Origin: Talaromyces rugulosus
Taxonomy: Eukaryota; Ascomycota; Eurotiomycetes; Eurotiales; Trichocomaceae
Assembly (NCBI RefSeq): GCF_013368755.1
Contig: NC_049563.1
Coordinates: forward strand, 5,704,001 to 5,768,000
Reading direction: 5' to 3'
DNA: 64,000 bases
Part shown: positions 44,923 through 56,081 of the stretch, one piece after another
How positions within the stretch are numbered: position 1 is the stretch's first letter
How the letters are laid out: each line of letters starts with the position of its first letter
The notes under the pieces: model-generated
The model's input: the letters and a program-made list of their open reading frames with translations, nothing else
Database searches by the model: none
Told to the model about the DNA's origin: nothing
Translations under genes and position numbers: made by a program

Positions 44923-47536
44923 CTAATGATATTCAAATATATCATCTTCCCGGCTCTTACGTTTCCGCCCTGATACCCGTGTCTGTGTACAGGTTGGTGG
45001 TAATGACGGTGAGCCTGGACTATCTGGTTCAGCAGCAGATAAGGAAGTCGTATCTAGTCCTATATCCTCCATTTCATTCTCTGGTCCATTTTCTAGCTCA
45101 TCCTCTTGCTCCTCTGTATCACTAATTGGATTGATCTCATCCTTGTTAAGCTTCTCTTCCCTTTCTTCTTTCGCCGCCTCAAGCTCATCCTGTGAGAAGA
45201 ATTTTTCAAGAAGCTTTGCTTCCTGTGCCTCTATATCGAATTTGGATGTACAAAGAAACATCATCAACTCCTCAATCGTCTCGGTCTTCATTCTCCCACG
45301 ACGATAGTGACAAACATCTCGAGCAGTATTAAAGAGGCGTTCCACTCCTGCACCAGTGGCTGGGAAGGAGAGCGCATCTCGCGCAAGGGCGGCAATAGCT
45401 GGAAAGCGATATTGATGCTCTTTCCAAAAGATAAGTGGCCCAACAGAAACAGTATCTAGTTTAAGATTAGTGAACTAGCAATACATAGGTAGTGGATAAT
45501 CACTGACCACTATCAAGATATTGACTAATTTCATCAGTCATCGCTCGTGGCTGTATATCCTTTCCATCAAGCATCTCCTCCAGCCTTGAGCTTGGTTGAG
45601 CTGCAGTGTGAGAGCTGTATGCATCCTGGCTTTGACTTTTTACTTGCGCTTGGTATGGGATGAGGGCTTGCTGAAAGGCGTTGCGATAGATATCTCGCCA
45701 CTTCTGATCCCAATCGCTAGAGAGAAAGAATCTAAATTTATTCACTGGTGCAAGCATCGTACTGACGGCATAGATATGCCCTCGAATAGTATCGGTTTGA
45801 GCGTAGTACTCATCAAGCTTGGTCCGTCCAGCGTCCAGTGCGTCCAGCATTTGTTTCTTCCATGGGACACGCTTCCGTTGTAGCTGTGTCTGTGATCGCT
45901 CAAGATGATCAAAAAGTCGGTTGTAAATCTTGAACACATAGTGGGCAGTGACGTCTCGAGTCTTTGATAACTGGGTTGTATAATCGAAGAACGGCTCAGT
46001 GATACAGAGAAGATAGTCAATTTGGCGCCACTCGTGCTCGCTAAGTAGCATCTCCTCACAGTCATACTCTGCACAAAATAAAGAGAAGATAGCACGTAGC
46101 CGTTTGGCCCGGCGAAGCATAAGAAATGTAGAATTCCATCGTGTTTTCACATCTTGGATGGGAACAATCTTGACGTTTGTTGTCTGAAGATTGTAGAATG
46201 TCTCTCGGCGCTGGGGGCTTGCATTTATATAAATTGCAAGATAACGTACTTTGTTCAATGTAGAAGAGATCTGACATTGCTTCGCATTCTCTTGAACCAG
46301 CCTGGACTGACTCTCTGTCCACTTTGTCTCCGCGGATTCATTGGATGGAACTGCCTTAATCCGAACAAGAAGCTGATTAAGACTGAGCTGGATAACATGG
46401 GCAAGGCATGGTATTCGTGTAATAATGACACCATCTGATAAAGCTTGTTGGAGAGACGCAGCTAATGCCTTATTGTTTGATGCATTATCTGTGGTCAGCC
46501 CAAACACTCTATCTTCAATGTTGTTCTCTACCAGGGTTTCCATCAGAACACCACTTAAGTAAGACCCCGTATGTGTACCGTGAAGTGGCTTAAAACCAAG
46601 AAGCACCTCACGATAAACCCAATCACTGTCGATAAAATAACCAGTGATCGCCATAAATGCCTGCGAGAATGGAGATGTCCAACAGTCAAGCGCAATAGAT
46701 ATCTTTGAACCAGCAGGTAGCGTACGAAGAACCCGCTGCTGCCGGTCTTTGACCAAGCTCCCTAATCGGCGACGGATTGTATCGGCAGACGGGATCACTG
46801 GAGCGACAAGAGCAGAACGCGCTTTGTAGATAATCCGCTTAAATGATGGATGCTCGATGAGGTGGAATGGTAGCCGATTGAGAGTCAGGAATTGCAAGAT
46901 ATCGTCTTCCCAGTCCTCTTGTAAAAAGGGTATATCTGCTGAGATTTCGCCCTAGGAAGACATACCATAGATTAGTATCTAAGTATCGTTTCACAGTCTA
47001 AAACATACCTCTTTTTGGAGAAACTTTGTAATCTCTGCCTTCTTTCCCTTCTCCGACCGTAGGCACCCAGCTGTCTTCAGATGTTTCTGGATTGTTGATG
47101 TGCCGTGATACTGCGCTTTGCCGGAACTGTTCAGACTCAGGGAATAAGGATGCTCAAGAATCTTTCCACAGCGTTTGCACATGACCTTTGGTGTGCCATC
47201 TACACCCTCAGCAACCTGGTTGTAGCTATTCCAGATCACCGTGTGGCGATGTGAATCCCAGTTGATCTTTCTTTTCCGCCCATAGTCCGTCTGTAACCAC
47301 CAGTCGATAAACTCGTTGTGTGACATCTTGTCGTAGAGAACAAACCTATTCCGGCGATCAGGTCCAACACGTATCAAAGAAGGAGGAACGAGGAGGTCAT
47401 CTGGCCGGTGGAAGCCAGAATCAATTGTATGATGACTTGCGGATGGAGTGATTTGTTGCGTTGAGAGAGATGGAAGATCATCAATATCTCCACTATAAAG
47501 TGACGATGTGAAGTCGGAAAGCTGGCTTTGAGACAT
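44923..47536 (-). CDS. hAT transposase (3 exons, 834 aa)
   Basis: Exons on the minus strand: 47536-47009, 46951-45508 and 45455-44923. Introns are GT...AG with matching phases. The N-terminus holds a BED-type zinc finger (CKRCGKILEH...HLKTAGC, residues about 120-160). The RNase H-like core includes ISIALDCWTSPF, TTDNASNNKALAASL, CLAHVIQLSLNQLL and the KTRWNSTFLMLRRA box. The C-terminus has the hAT dimerisation region (FWKEHQYRFPAIAALARD, GAGVERLFNTARDV), then an acidic tail and a KRKSRE basic patch. No stop or frameshift. Probably an active-type autonomous transposase that cuts at the TIRs. Confidence 0.9.
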
Positions 47537-48449
47537 GACAAAAGATATGTAAGCATCACGAAGGGGAGAGGTAAAGGGAAAATATGAATAACATACTGAG
47601 ATGGAAAAGCACTACAATTAGAAAAATGAGAAAAATGAGAAAGTCAAGTTAATTGATATGTCAGATGGAATGAATCCTTGTCCTCTCATTCATTGGTTTG
47701 GTATACTGATATTATGTGGACCTAATGCATTATCCCTGTAATAACCCAGTAATAGCCCAGAGACAACCCAGAGAACCCAGTCAAGGCCCAGTCAAACCCC
47801 AGTCAAACCCCAATTCCCACCCCAGTTTCCCCAAGCCTAGCCAAAAAAATTCATCCCGTCCTACTTTCAAAGTTGAAGCCTTCGACTTAAATGTAGATAT
47901 CTAGGTATTCTGACAAGCGTCGGAATTATCAATAGAACGGTTTGATATTCTGACAACAGTAGAACATTTAAACAGTTCAATACATTCTAATATTCCCCGA
48001 AATATTTATTTGATTCATGTAGAAATGTATAATATGTGAATATATGTTTAACATATATAACTACATCGGTACGACGATAGATGCGCATTTTCCCACCACA
48101 CCGTAGATACGGCCTTTCCATGTAGAACGAGGCATTGTAAAAGATAAGCAACAGTGAATTCGATATGCCCTTTTCATATTTAAGAAATTCCTTAAAGATT
48201 TCATTGATTTCCTGGTAGAAAGTGTTCTATTTCAGTGTAAACATCAAAACGGGAAAAATGACGGCGTGTAATTTAAATAATTATACCATAATTTATGCCG
48301 GAACTGGGTCGAAATGGGTTATTTCTGGGTTTTCTGGGGCCCCAGTGACTGGGCCTGGGTTGGGCCTGGGTTATGAAGCTTCGACCCAGACCCAGACCGG
48401 GTTGGGTTTTGGGTCGTGACCTTCGACCCAAAATGGGTTATGCGGAAGT

Positions 48450-50243
48450 CTAGTCCTGGGTAGTGGTTGGGGGAGAAGCCTCCTCAGCAACGCCTTCCCA
48501 TTCAGTCCATTCAGGGGGGGGAGGGGGCATAACGACCTCTACGCCAGGGAAGCGCTTATGGAGTCGCCGGCGGGCCTCCCGAAGCTTGGGGCACCCCGGG
48601 GAATCAGCCTGGTGCTTCCCCCCACAGTTGCCGCATTTAGTGGGTGCATGCAGGCATGGGTGGCCTGTTTGGGCCCTGCAGTCTAGCACGTTGCAGGTGT
48701 GCTCTTGGGCTTCATGGGCGCCAGCACACACGGTGCAGAGTGGTGGTCGGGTGCCGCAGCCTCTATAAGTTCGGTGGCCAATGCCGCAGCATCGGGTGCA
48801 AACGGTGTCTTTACCCACTTCGTGGTAGGGGCTGGTAGGGTGCCTGTTGCCCCCGAAGCGTACGCCCCGGGCGAGTAGCCTGCGGGCGTCATCTAGGCCT
48901 CCTACTGTTATAACGATAGTAGAGAAACGCTGCTTATTAGTCTGGATAGCCGCTATCGGCTTGATCCAGGTAGGGTTTCTCATTAGGGTGCATGTGCCCC
49001 CTAATTCAATTTCTTCCCTGGCTAGGCCTAGCCCTGAGGCGCTATAGCGGGCTACCGGCACCGCATGCACCTTAATCTTGTGCCACTGTTGGTCTGCTTC
49101 CACTGAGATGACTGCGGGGTCGACCCGGTGGCAGGCAGCCACTAATAGGTCCTTATAGGCTGGTAATAGCGAGCCTACGGTGCTTCCTTGGTCCAATAGG
49201 GCTGAGATAGCCCCTGATTCGGTGTAATTGGCGTCTATTACCCTGGCGAAGTTCGGGAAGCCTGCCTGGGCTAGGCAGCGGTTAAGCTGCAAGATGACAT
49301 CGGCTTTAGACTTTCTAGGGGCGGTGCGGCCATTTTCACGCCTAAATATAAGCCTGCGGTCTCCCTTGTTGCTTCCGCGAATAGGCTTCAGGCTCCCTGG
49401 GTCCATTTGGACTTTTGGGGGCTGGTTCGGGGAGTAAGCCCGTTTTTTTGTAACGATTTGCCACTCCTGGGCATTGCTGGCCGCTATATCGGCCCACTGG
49501 GGGCCTGCTGCGGGCTTCACCCCAGGGGGTGGTTTTGATATCGGGGGTGAGGCTCTGCGTGGCTCTATGGGCTTAGCGGCCCTATTCGGGTTAGCTTGGG
49601 GGCCATGGGCGACCTCTGCAAACGTCGTCCCCTGGGATGGCAGAGGCTGTCGTGGGCCCTGGCGGTCGCCCCCTGACGATAGGGGCTTTAGCGGGTGGTT
49701 TGGGGCGTTCGGGGAGGCCTGTTGAGCTTCTAGGGTTGAGAAACGGCGCTCTAGAGCGCCCAATTGGCCTGTGAGGCGCTGCTCCATAGCCTCTACCAGA
49801 GAGGTCATATAGGCCTTCATAGCGGCCATCTCCGCGTGCAGCGCGCTATTGCTGCTTGCAAAGTGGCCTAATAAGGCCTGTTCCATGTCCTTGTAGGCTG
49901 GGCCGATTAGGGCCTTCATGGGGGCTCTTTCTGCCCCGTCAGGGCTGTGTTCCTGTAGTCTCTTCCCTAGAGTTTTAGGTGCTTCCTGGGAGCCTGGCAC
50001 GCTGCTTAGGGGGGGAAACAACTCCCTAGGGTTGATTTCCAGGCTAGGCAAGAAGCCCTCGCTCTGAGGGACTGTTGCACTTGCCTCGGGGGGCGCTGGT
50101 GGTGCTGTCCCCGCTGGGGTGCCTATATAGGCCCCTACGGGGTTCACCAGACCTAGCGCCTGCCCCCCTGGGTCTAGGGGGTGGTTGTCGATATTGGGGA
50201 GTCCAGGGGCCATAGCGAAGCCCTGGATGCCTTCCAGTAGCAT
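48450..50243 (-). CDS. LINE copy 2 ORF1, truncated by the hAT end
   Basis: 597 open codons from the ATG at 50243, identical in start and layout to copy 1 ORF1 but without the Trp-to-stop change. Knuckles CTRCCGIGHRTYRGC, CTVCAGAHEAQEHTC and CGNCGGKHQADSPGC are all intact. The frame ends at TAG (48450-48452), which is the first triplet of the hAT terminal repeat, so about 47 C-terminal residues seen in copy 1 are missing. The 5' flank 50244-50282 matches the copy 1 leader. Confidence 0.85.
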   Translation of the reverse strand: MLLEGIQGFAMAPGLPNIDNHPLDPGGQALGLVNPVGAYIGTPAGTAPPAPPEASATVPQSEGFLPSLEINPRELFPPLSSVPGSQEAPKTLGKRLQEHSPDGAERAPMKALIGPAYKDMEQALLGHFASSNSALHAEMAAMKAYMTSLVEAMEQRLTGQLGALERRFSTLEAQQASPNAPNHPLKPLSSGGDRQGPRQPLPSQGTTFAEVAHGPQANPNRAAKPIEPRRASPPISKPPPGVKPAAGPQWADIAASNAQEWQIVTKKRAYSPNQPPKVQMDPGSLKPIRGSNKGDRRLIFRRENGRTAPRKSKADVILQLNRCLAQAGFPNFARVIDANYTESGAISALLDQGSTVGSLLPAYKDLLVAACHRVDPAVISVEADQQWHKIKVHAVPVARYSASGLGLAREEIELGGTCTLMRNPTWIKPIAAIQTNKQRFSTIVITVGGLDDARRLLARGVRFGGNRHPTSPYHEVGKDTVCTRCCGIGHRTYRGCGTRPPLCTVCAGAHEAQEHTCNVLDCRAQTGHPCLHAPTKCGNCGGKHQADSPGCPKLREARRRLHKRFPGVEVVMPPPPPEWTEWEGVAEEASPPTTTQD

Positions 50244-50282
50244 TGAATTTCAAAAGGTTGATTTTTGATTTTCCCGGCGGGT
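48453..50282 (-). mobile_element. Tad1-like LINE, copy 2 (5' part, unmutated)
   Basis: The LINE 5' end at 50282 (ACCCGCCGGG on the minus strand), running leftwards to 48453 where it stops at CCACTACCCAGGAC against the hAT TIR. Inverted relative to copy 1 and almost free of RIP changes. ORF2 is absent. Confidence 0.85.
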
Positions 50283-51595
50283 ACCAAGCTAAGCTACTCT
50301 TTTAACTCTGATATACTATCTAAGCCTATATCAGATTTAGTTTTATTCTCCTTTACTCTAGTATTGAATATTCTCGTGAATATATTATATTTCTTCTTGC
50401 CACAGTTCCTCAGAGATAGCGCCCGACAGAACGGCACAGATTTAAGACAGTATTAGATAATATAATCCAGTTTTCTACATTAAAAATAGTTGTCTGTTCT
50501 AACAGTATTAATTAGTAGACCCATAGGTATCCAGTCTATGACTTAGGACTGTTCTCTATCAGGAGAGGTTCCTTTTATAAGTAAACAAGAAGTATTCTAC
50601 TTATATTAGAATTAGATATTATCAATTCTTTTCAGCTTTTTAAAGTTATTCATTACTTAATATAAATATTTATAGAAAGCTTCATACTGCTTTGATATAT
50701 TGCTTTCAACAGTTATATACCTTATTTCTTAGTTAATTATGGTTTTTAGTTATAAGATTTTTATATTATCAGTCTATAATTAACTTTTTGCAAGAAGTAA
50801 TATCTGTTTAAATTCACTAATAAAATCCTAGAAAGAGGTGTGTCTCTATTATATATAGTTAAGTTTAAGGTTTGCTTTTTCCATAAGTTGATAATCTTTG
50901 AATAGCATGTTAAGGTGCGTAAAAAAAGCTTCTAGTATAATAAAGATAACCATATTTACGTTTCTATGAAGCTATATCTAGGGGTAGACCTTTGTCTGGG
51001 CCTTTTTTGTCAACCATCTATAGGTGTACTACAGTTGCTCGTACGGTCCTCTAATCACTGGTGCATCAACTATCAATTTTGTATATAGAATTGCTACAAA
51101 CTGCATATATCATAAACAATCAAAGTTGTCATATTTATTAGGATAGTCAAAGGAGTAGCGCGGTTTGTTCATACTATATATAAAGATTATTAATAGTGTG
51201 GTATCAGTAGGGACCTTAGACATAGATAGTTCAGTCATATTGTTAACTTATCTTTTAACATGTGATAGATGAGTGGATATATTCGTCAAAAGAAGTTCTA
51301 TTCATTATATTTATTCTAATAACAGCTGGTTCAGTTCCAAAGATATGCCTCTTCAGTCTGGGCCATTCCTTAGTAAGCTATTCGTCATAATAAGGAAATT
51401 TCTCAATGCTCAACTCAGTCATCAAGAAACAGCAATATAATAATTCAATCCTCTGAATGAGGAGAGTTGGTACAGTTCTTAGGGGCTTAACTCGAACAAA
51501 CGAAAAACAATTATATAGCTCAACCCTTTAGATAAAGAGAGTGGTGCATTCTTAACCCTTTAAATAGAAAAGAGAGATGAGATATTTGAATCTAA
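50283..51595 (-). pseudogene. Element B2 5' region and gag (degenerate)
   Basis: Reverse-complement homologue of about 25827-27130 in B1 (and of the matching part of B3). It covers the leader and gag zone, including the pair of sites around GGTTCCTTTTATAAG near 50567. No open frame of note. Homology ends at about 50,295, where LINE copy 2 begins. Confidence 0.75.
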
Positions 51596-51852
51596 TATTA
51601 CAGACTAGGTCCTATCTTACTAGCCTTATATAAGTCCAGGAATTAAATAGATTTAAATATAAAAAAGAAAAGAAAAAGATTTGTAGAGGTTCATATTATT
51701 AAATGTCAATACAGGCGAATATAGATTCCAAAGGCGCTCTAGTGAATCTGGTATAGCGTTAGAGAATTCTTCTATAACGAACCAGATGCGGACCAGGTGC
51801 GGTTATTCTACAAGAGCGAAGCCTGAGTATCCCAGGGGCTAAGACCCTAACA
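51596..51852 (-). repeat. Element B2 5' LTR
   Basis: 257 bp. The right end is GGGGCTAAGACCCTAACA, followed by AAAAC (51853-51857), the TSD partner of GTTTT at 38857-38861. Confidence 0.87.
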
Positions 51853-54800
51853 AAAACTTTAGTATCTTTTTTGGCTATATATTCCTCATTAGCTATTAAC
51901 ACCTTAGTGACAATATTATTCTCTATAGTTAGGGTGACTAGTTCTGTATATACTATCTTAAATATAATCTTATCATTAATTTTATGCTATAGTAGTAGTA
52001 TTTGGTTTTAATAATCAAGGTTTTTTGCCTTTTTATCTTCTTTCTAGGTGAGGGTGTCCGCCAATATATTTGTTTTTCCTAGTTGATATCTAAGTATAAA
52101 ATAGTATTCTTTTAAGAACTCACACTATCAGGCTTATTAAATATTTAAAGTTTTAATAGTTATAAAGTACTTAAGAGCCTAATGATCTGATAAAATATTA
52201 AAGGACTTCTATTCTCTTAGTCTAACTAATTCAGACTTCTATTCTTTTAGAGCCTTTATTACTGCTAGTAGTTCTTTGTTATGGATATTATAATTATACT
52301 TAGCTAGGATTATTGATGTAGAGTAGTATACAACTAGATATTATTTTTTATCTTTATATAGTTAAGATAGGACTATGGTTATTACTCTATCTGATATATC
52401 TATTTCTATGTGGGTTTAGCGATTGAGATTGTAATAGGCTAGTACTAGGGCTTCTGATAATTTTTTTTTTAGATTTTTAAATGTTTCTTCGCACTCTTTA
52501 CTTTATATAAATAGAATATTAGTTCAAGTGAGGTAATATAATAGCCTTATAGTTTGGCTATAGACCTTTATAAACTTTTAATAGAAGTTATAGAAACCAA
52601 GGAATGACTATACTTTTAAAACTATTATTAGTGTTTTCTAGGAAAGGATAACTTTAATCTTTACTAGATTGACCTCTATCTTTTCTAAGGTAATGATAAA
52701 GTCTAGATACTTAGTCAATGTGACATGGAACTTGTATTTTTTGATACTAGCTTGTAGTTCTGCCTCTTAGAGTCTTTTTAATACTTATTATATATATTTC
52801 ATACTCTAGCTTATTCTTGCTATATATTAATAGATTATTAATGAATATAATTATGAACTGGTCAAGGTAGTTTATAAAGATATTGTTGATTAGTTATTAA
52901 AATATCGCTGGTTTATTAGTAAGACTAAATAGTATTATCTTATACTTAAAAGTGCTATATTAATAATAGAAAGTAGTTAGATCTATAGAGTCTAGATATA
53001 TTTAGATTTAATAGAACCTCTATCTAATATCTAGCTTAGTAAAGATCTTTGCCTTACTTAAACACTTAAAGACTTCTTCAATAAATAGCAGTAGATATTA
53101 GTCCTTTCTAGTCAAAGTATTCAGCTTATAGTAATTAATACAGAAGTAGAATCTGTTATTAGCTTTCTTAGCCATGAGAATTAGAGATATAAATAGTGCA
53201 TTACTAAAGATGATAAATTTTTTATTTAGATTATTAATAATATAGTTTTAGGCTGCTTAGAACTGTTCCTCTAATATTTAATATAAAGGATTATAACTTA
53301 ACTCTAGATCCTGATTTAACTTAATCTTATAGTTATATTTTTAGTAAACTAGTAATTTGTCTAAGCAGATCTTTAAAAAGATATTAGTAAACTTATAATA
53401 TTAATTCAGTAGCTATTACTTAATCTTCTTATTTTTAGTTGATTTAATCATTTTTTTCTTCTTAATTTCTAGCGCCTACTCTACCTTGTAAAGATTAGTT
53501 ATAAAGACATCTATAGTCTTACTTTTTATATAACAATAGAATCTAGCAGCTTTAATAATTGCTATATCTATTCCATACATCTTTCTTTCTAAGTATTGAC
53601 AATATAGGTTTCTTATCAGACTAATAACTGATAACGCTTCCTTAGTACTGCTAAAGAGTTCTGTAGTATTCTTTAATTGTAAGGCTTTCTTCATTTTCTA
53701 TAGTTCTATCCTTGATTATGTTCTTTACATTCTTCTTATAACTGCAGATATTTTTCTTTAGGATTCTGGTTATAAGAGTAAGATAGGTTCTTTTATTAAC
53801 TGATCTTAACACTCTATATTAGCTTAATGCTCAAGATTAATTAGTCTATTTCTTCTTAATATTGTCTTTAGTATACAGATAAACTGTTCTCTCTTTATTT
53901 AATCTTTAAAAAATATATCCTCTAGCTATAAGAGGTGATAGTTCCTGCAATCTATCAATATATTATACTTCTCTAGCTATATATAATCTAAAATAATATT
54001 ATAACAGTCTAGTTATATTAAAAAAAAGGATAGATACCACTGTATCCAGCTATTAATAATTAGTATTAAGATCATAAGGTATATAACTAGTTCCACTGTC
54101 TTCCTATTATATCCTCTTATCTCACAGGGTTCAGAAATAGGTACTATATATATTTAAAAATATCATATAAGCTTCTCTACTAAAAATATATCTAAAAAGG
54201 CAAATCTATTAGCTCTAGTATTAGTCAAAGCTTTGATATAAATTAAATATCCATTCTTAGCTAGCTGAATAGATATAGTTATACTATCCTTCTCTCTCTT
54301 TATCAGTTGTAAGAGATTCAAAGCTTTATTATCTATACTTAATATGTCTAAGAAAAAGACTTCTTCTAGATATAGATATTTTCCAATTCCTTACCTACAT
54401 CATCTTTATTCTGTTTCTCTAAGATCTTCAGATCTAGAGCCTTCTTTTTAAAAGGGCATTTGTTAGTATAGTAACTGCTTAGTTTATAATTAAAGCATTT
54501 ATCTTTACTTATTAGCTTCTTCTTTTCTTTTCAGAAGAGCTATAGTTAAAAGACTTTATTCTTTAGCTTTAATCCTCTAAAAATATTCAACTGGTAGTCT
54601 TTCTAGCTATGGCCTTTATTACTTTCAATTCTATAGCTGCAGGCGCATCGTTCCTCTTTAATAATCTGCTTAAGGTAGTTAGCAGTAGTGTAGTATCCTT
54701 ATATAAAGGTCTGATACAATACCATTAGATTAGTACTTTTTTTAATCATAGTGCACTATATATCGAACAAAAGTTTATAGTAGAATTCCTCTTTCTATTC

Positions 54801-55807
54801 TGATAAAGCAAGGCCAGCTTCCTGGATAAAAAGTATAAATTTTAATAAAAAGATCTGGAACTTCAAATCTCTTATTACTAGATGACAGAGTTCTATCTTC
54901 ATATTAATCACGCGGTTCTCATCTATATAGATTATTCTTAGATACTCAAAAATGTCACTGATATCCTAGTAATATTATGCTGAGTCCTTCCAGAATCATG
55001 GGAACAAATAGTTGGCCACTTCTCTCTTATATATTCCCTTCACGTACGCTATATAGGCCAGGGCTATTGGGTAATAGTCGGCATTAGCTTCTAACTTATT
55101 CTTGATATTAATCTTTTATGATTTATACTTAAGATTAATTCTATCTAATAGTAGCTAACCATCTGGTAGCTTAGTAATCTTTTTCTTATGATCTTTTCTA
55201 GCTGGAGAGGTATTGGTAATTATAGTATTATGCTTAATGATTAGTTCAGATATAGTCTAGTAATAGTTGGCCAGATTGTTTTTAAGATTCTGAATCTCCT
55301 CTTTTATAGAGTCAATTTCCTTTATATCATTATTACTAGACTCAGCAAGAGCCTCTTCTAGTTATTTCTTCTGCATAAAGAGATATTAGAATAAACCTTT
55401 AAATAGGCCTCCAAGATTGCTTCTGCAAAGCTTAAGGAATTCATCTTTATTAAGTAATTCTTTAGGAATATCTCTAAGCTTTAGTTTTTTAAGATTAACA
55501 GTCAAATGGTGACTAGACTTTTCTATATTATTATTGCTGGCGCTCTTGCTATACTAATATCTATTAGCAGTATTTGGTCTTGCTATTATACTAGCTCACA
55601 AGATTTCTAGATTTTGAATGAAGGTAAATAAAGGTTTAGAGTCAGAATACTAATAAAGTATTTATTATAGCTATACAGACTATACTAAACATAAAGAGAT
55701 TAAAATAAAGAAAAGTCTATCCCTAACTAGAGTACTGATTATAGCTGAGTGCTAACTATACTAATTGTAAGAAAAATAAAGATAAAATATAGCAATACTT
55801 ATTATAA
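51853..55807 (-). pseudogene. Element A gag, protease, RT and RNase H (degenerate)
   Basis: Minus strand, AT-rich and full of stops. The RT box appears as QFIIIFINNLLIYSK near 52850-52810, original D-D changed to N-N by RIP. RNase H and the spacer to integrase end at 51853. Gag and the presumed zinc-knuckle region lie at about 53700-55700. The gene is continuous with 38862-39051 (flipped) and 25569-24257. Confidence 0.75.
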
Positions 55808-56081
55808 TATAACATGTCTTTTCTAAAGATATTCAATTCCTATCTAGGGATACAATTCTCTAAAACAACAAGTATAGAAAAGGAATCTAACTACCAGGAC
55901 CTGCGGGAAGATTTTATCTTGTGTGCTTAGATAACCAGCTTGACCCCTTATGGCCCCGGGGTAAGGCTATCCCCAGATCTGGCACCACAGGTTAGGGTTG
56001 ATGCCCTTCCTGCCTGAGGCCTCCCATCCGGCCACGAGGCCGCTCCTACCCTTGGGGATAGCCTCAGGCTCAGCCGTCACA
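55808..56081 (-). repeat. Element A 5' LTR
   Basis: 274 bp, less mutated at its right end (CAGCCGTCACA) than its partner. Immediately followed by GATAT, matching the AGATA before 23983. Confidence 0.88.

Larger units (their letters stand above)
44639..48452 (-). mobile_element. hAT DNA transposon, structurally intact
   Basis: 3814 bp. Terminal inverted repeats are TAGTCTTCCGCACGACCCA on the left and TAGACTTCCGCATAACCCA (reverse complement) on the right, 16 of 19 matching. Subterminal zones on both sides are full of ACCCA/TGGGT hexamers, and each has one TGGGGCCCCA palindrome (44767-44776 and 48335-48344). One transposase gene lies inside. The 8-bp flanks (ATCTATAC and GTCCTGGG) do not match, so no TSD is present. 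Not RIP-mutated. Confidence 0.88.
39057..51852 (-). mobile_element. Element B copy 2, inverted relative to copy 1
   Basis: LTRs at 39057-39313 (3') and 51596-51852 (5'), both 257 bp. Internal sequence survives only at 39314-39695 (chromodomain-side end of pol) and 50283-51595 (5' region and gag). RT, RNase H and most of integrase are gone, replaced by the LINE-hAT-LINE block. Heavily RIP-mutated. Confidence 0.82.
23983..56081 (-). mobile_element. Element A: RIP-degraded Ty3/gypsy retrotransposon carrying the nested stack
   Basis: Base layer of the nest. Both LTRs are 274 bp (23983-24256 and 55808-56081), with ends of the TGTGACG/CGTCACA type where not mutated. The flanks share GATA on both sides (23979-23982 and 56082-56085), so the two LTRs bound one insertion. 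Its own sequence is about 6.0 kb: 23983-25569, 38857-39056 (inverted) and 51853-56081. Pol lies on the minus strand, so the 5' LTR is the right one. Every frame is full of TAG/TAA from C-to-T changes. The remaining 26 kb is nested insertions. Confidence 0.85.

Noticed and set aside
44639..48452. 8-bp target-site duplication for the hAT element
   Set aside because: Flanks ATCTATAC and GTCCTGGG do not match even with the ends moved by a few bases; reported as missing.
39696..50282. Inverted LINE ends as terminal inverted repeats of one large DNA transposon
   Set aside because: The inverted parts are LINE 5' ends with ORF1, differ in mutation load and length, and the region between contains a separate hAT element with its own TIRs.
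25570..51852. B1 left LTR and B2 right LTR as the two ends of one giant composite insertion
   Set aside because: The outer flanks CTCTA and AAAAC do not match each other; each matches the inner flank of the other copy, so two insertions plus an inversion fit better.
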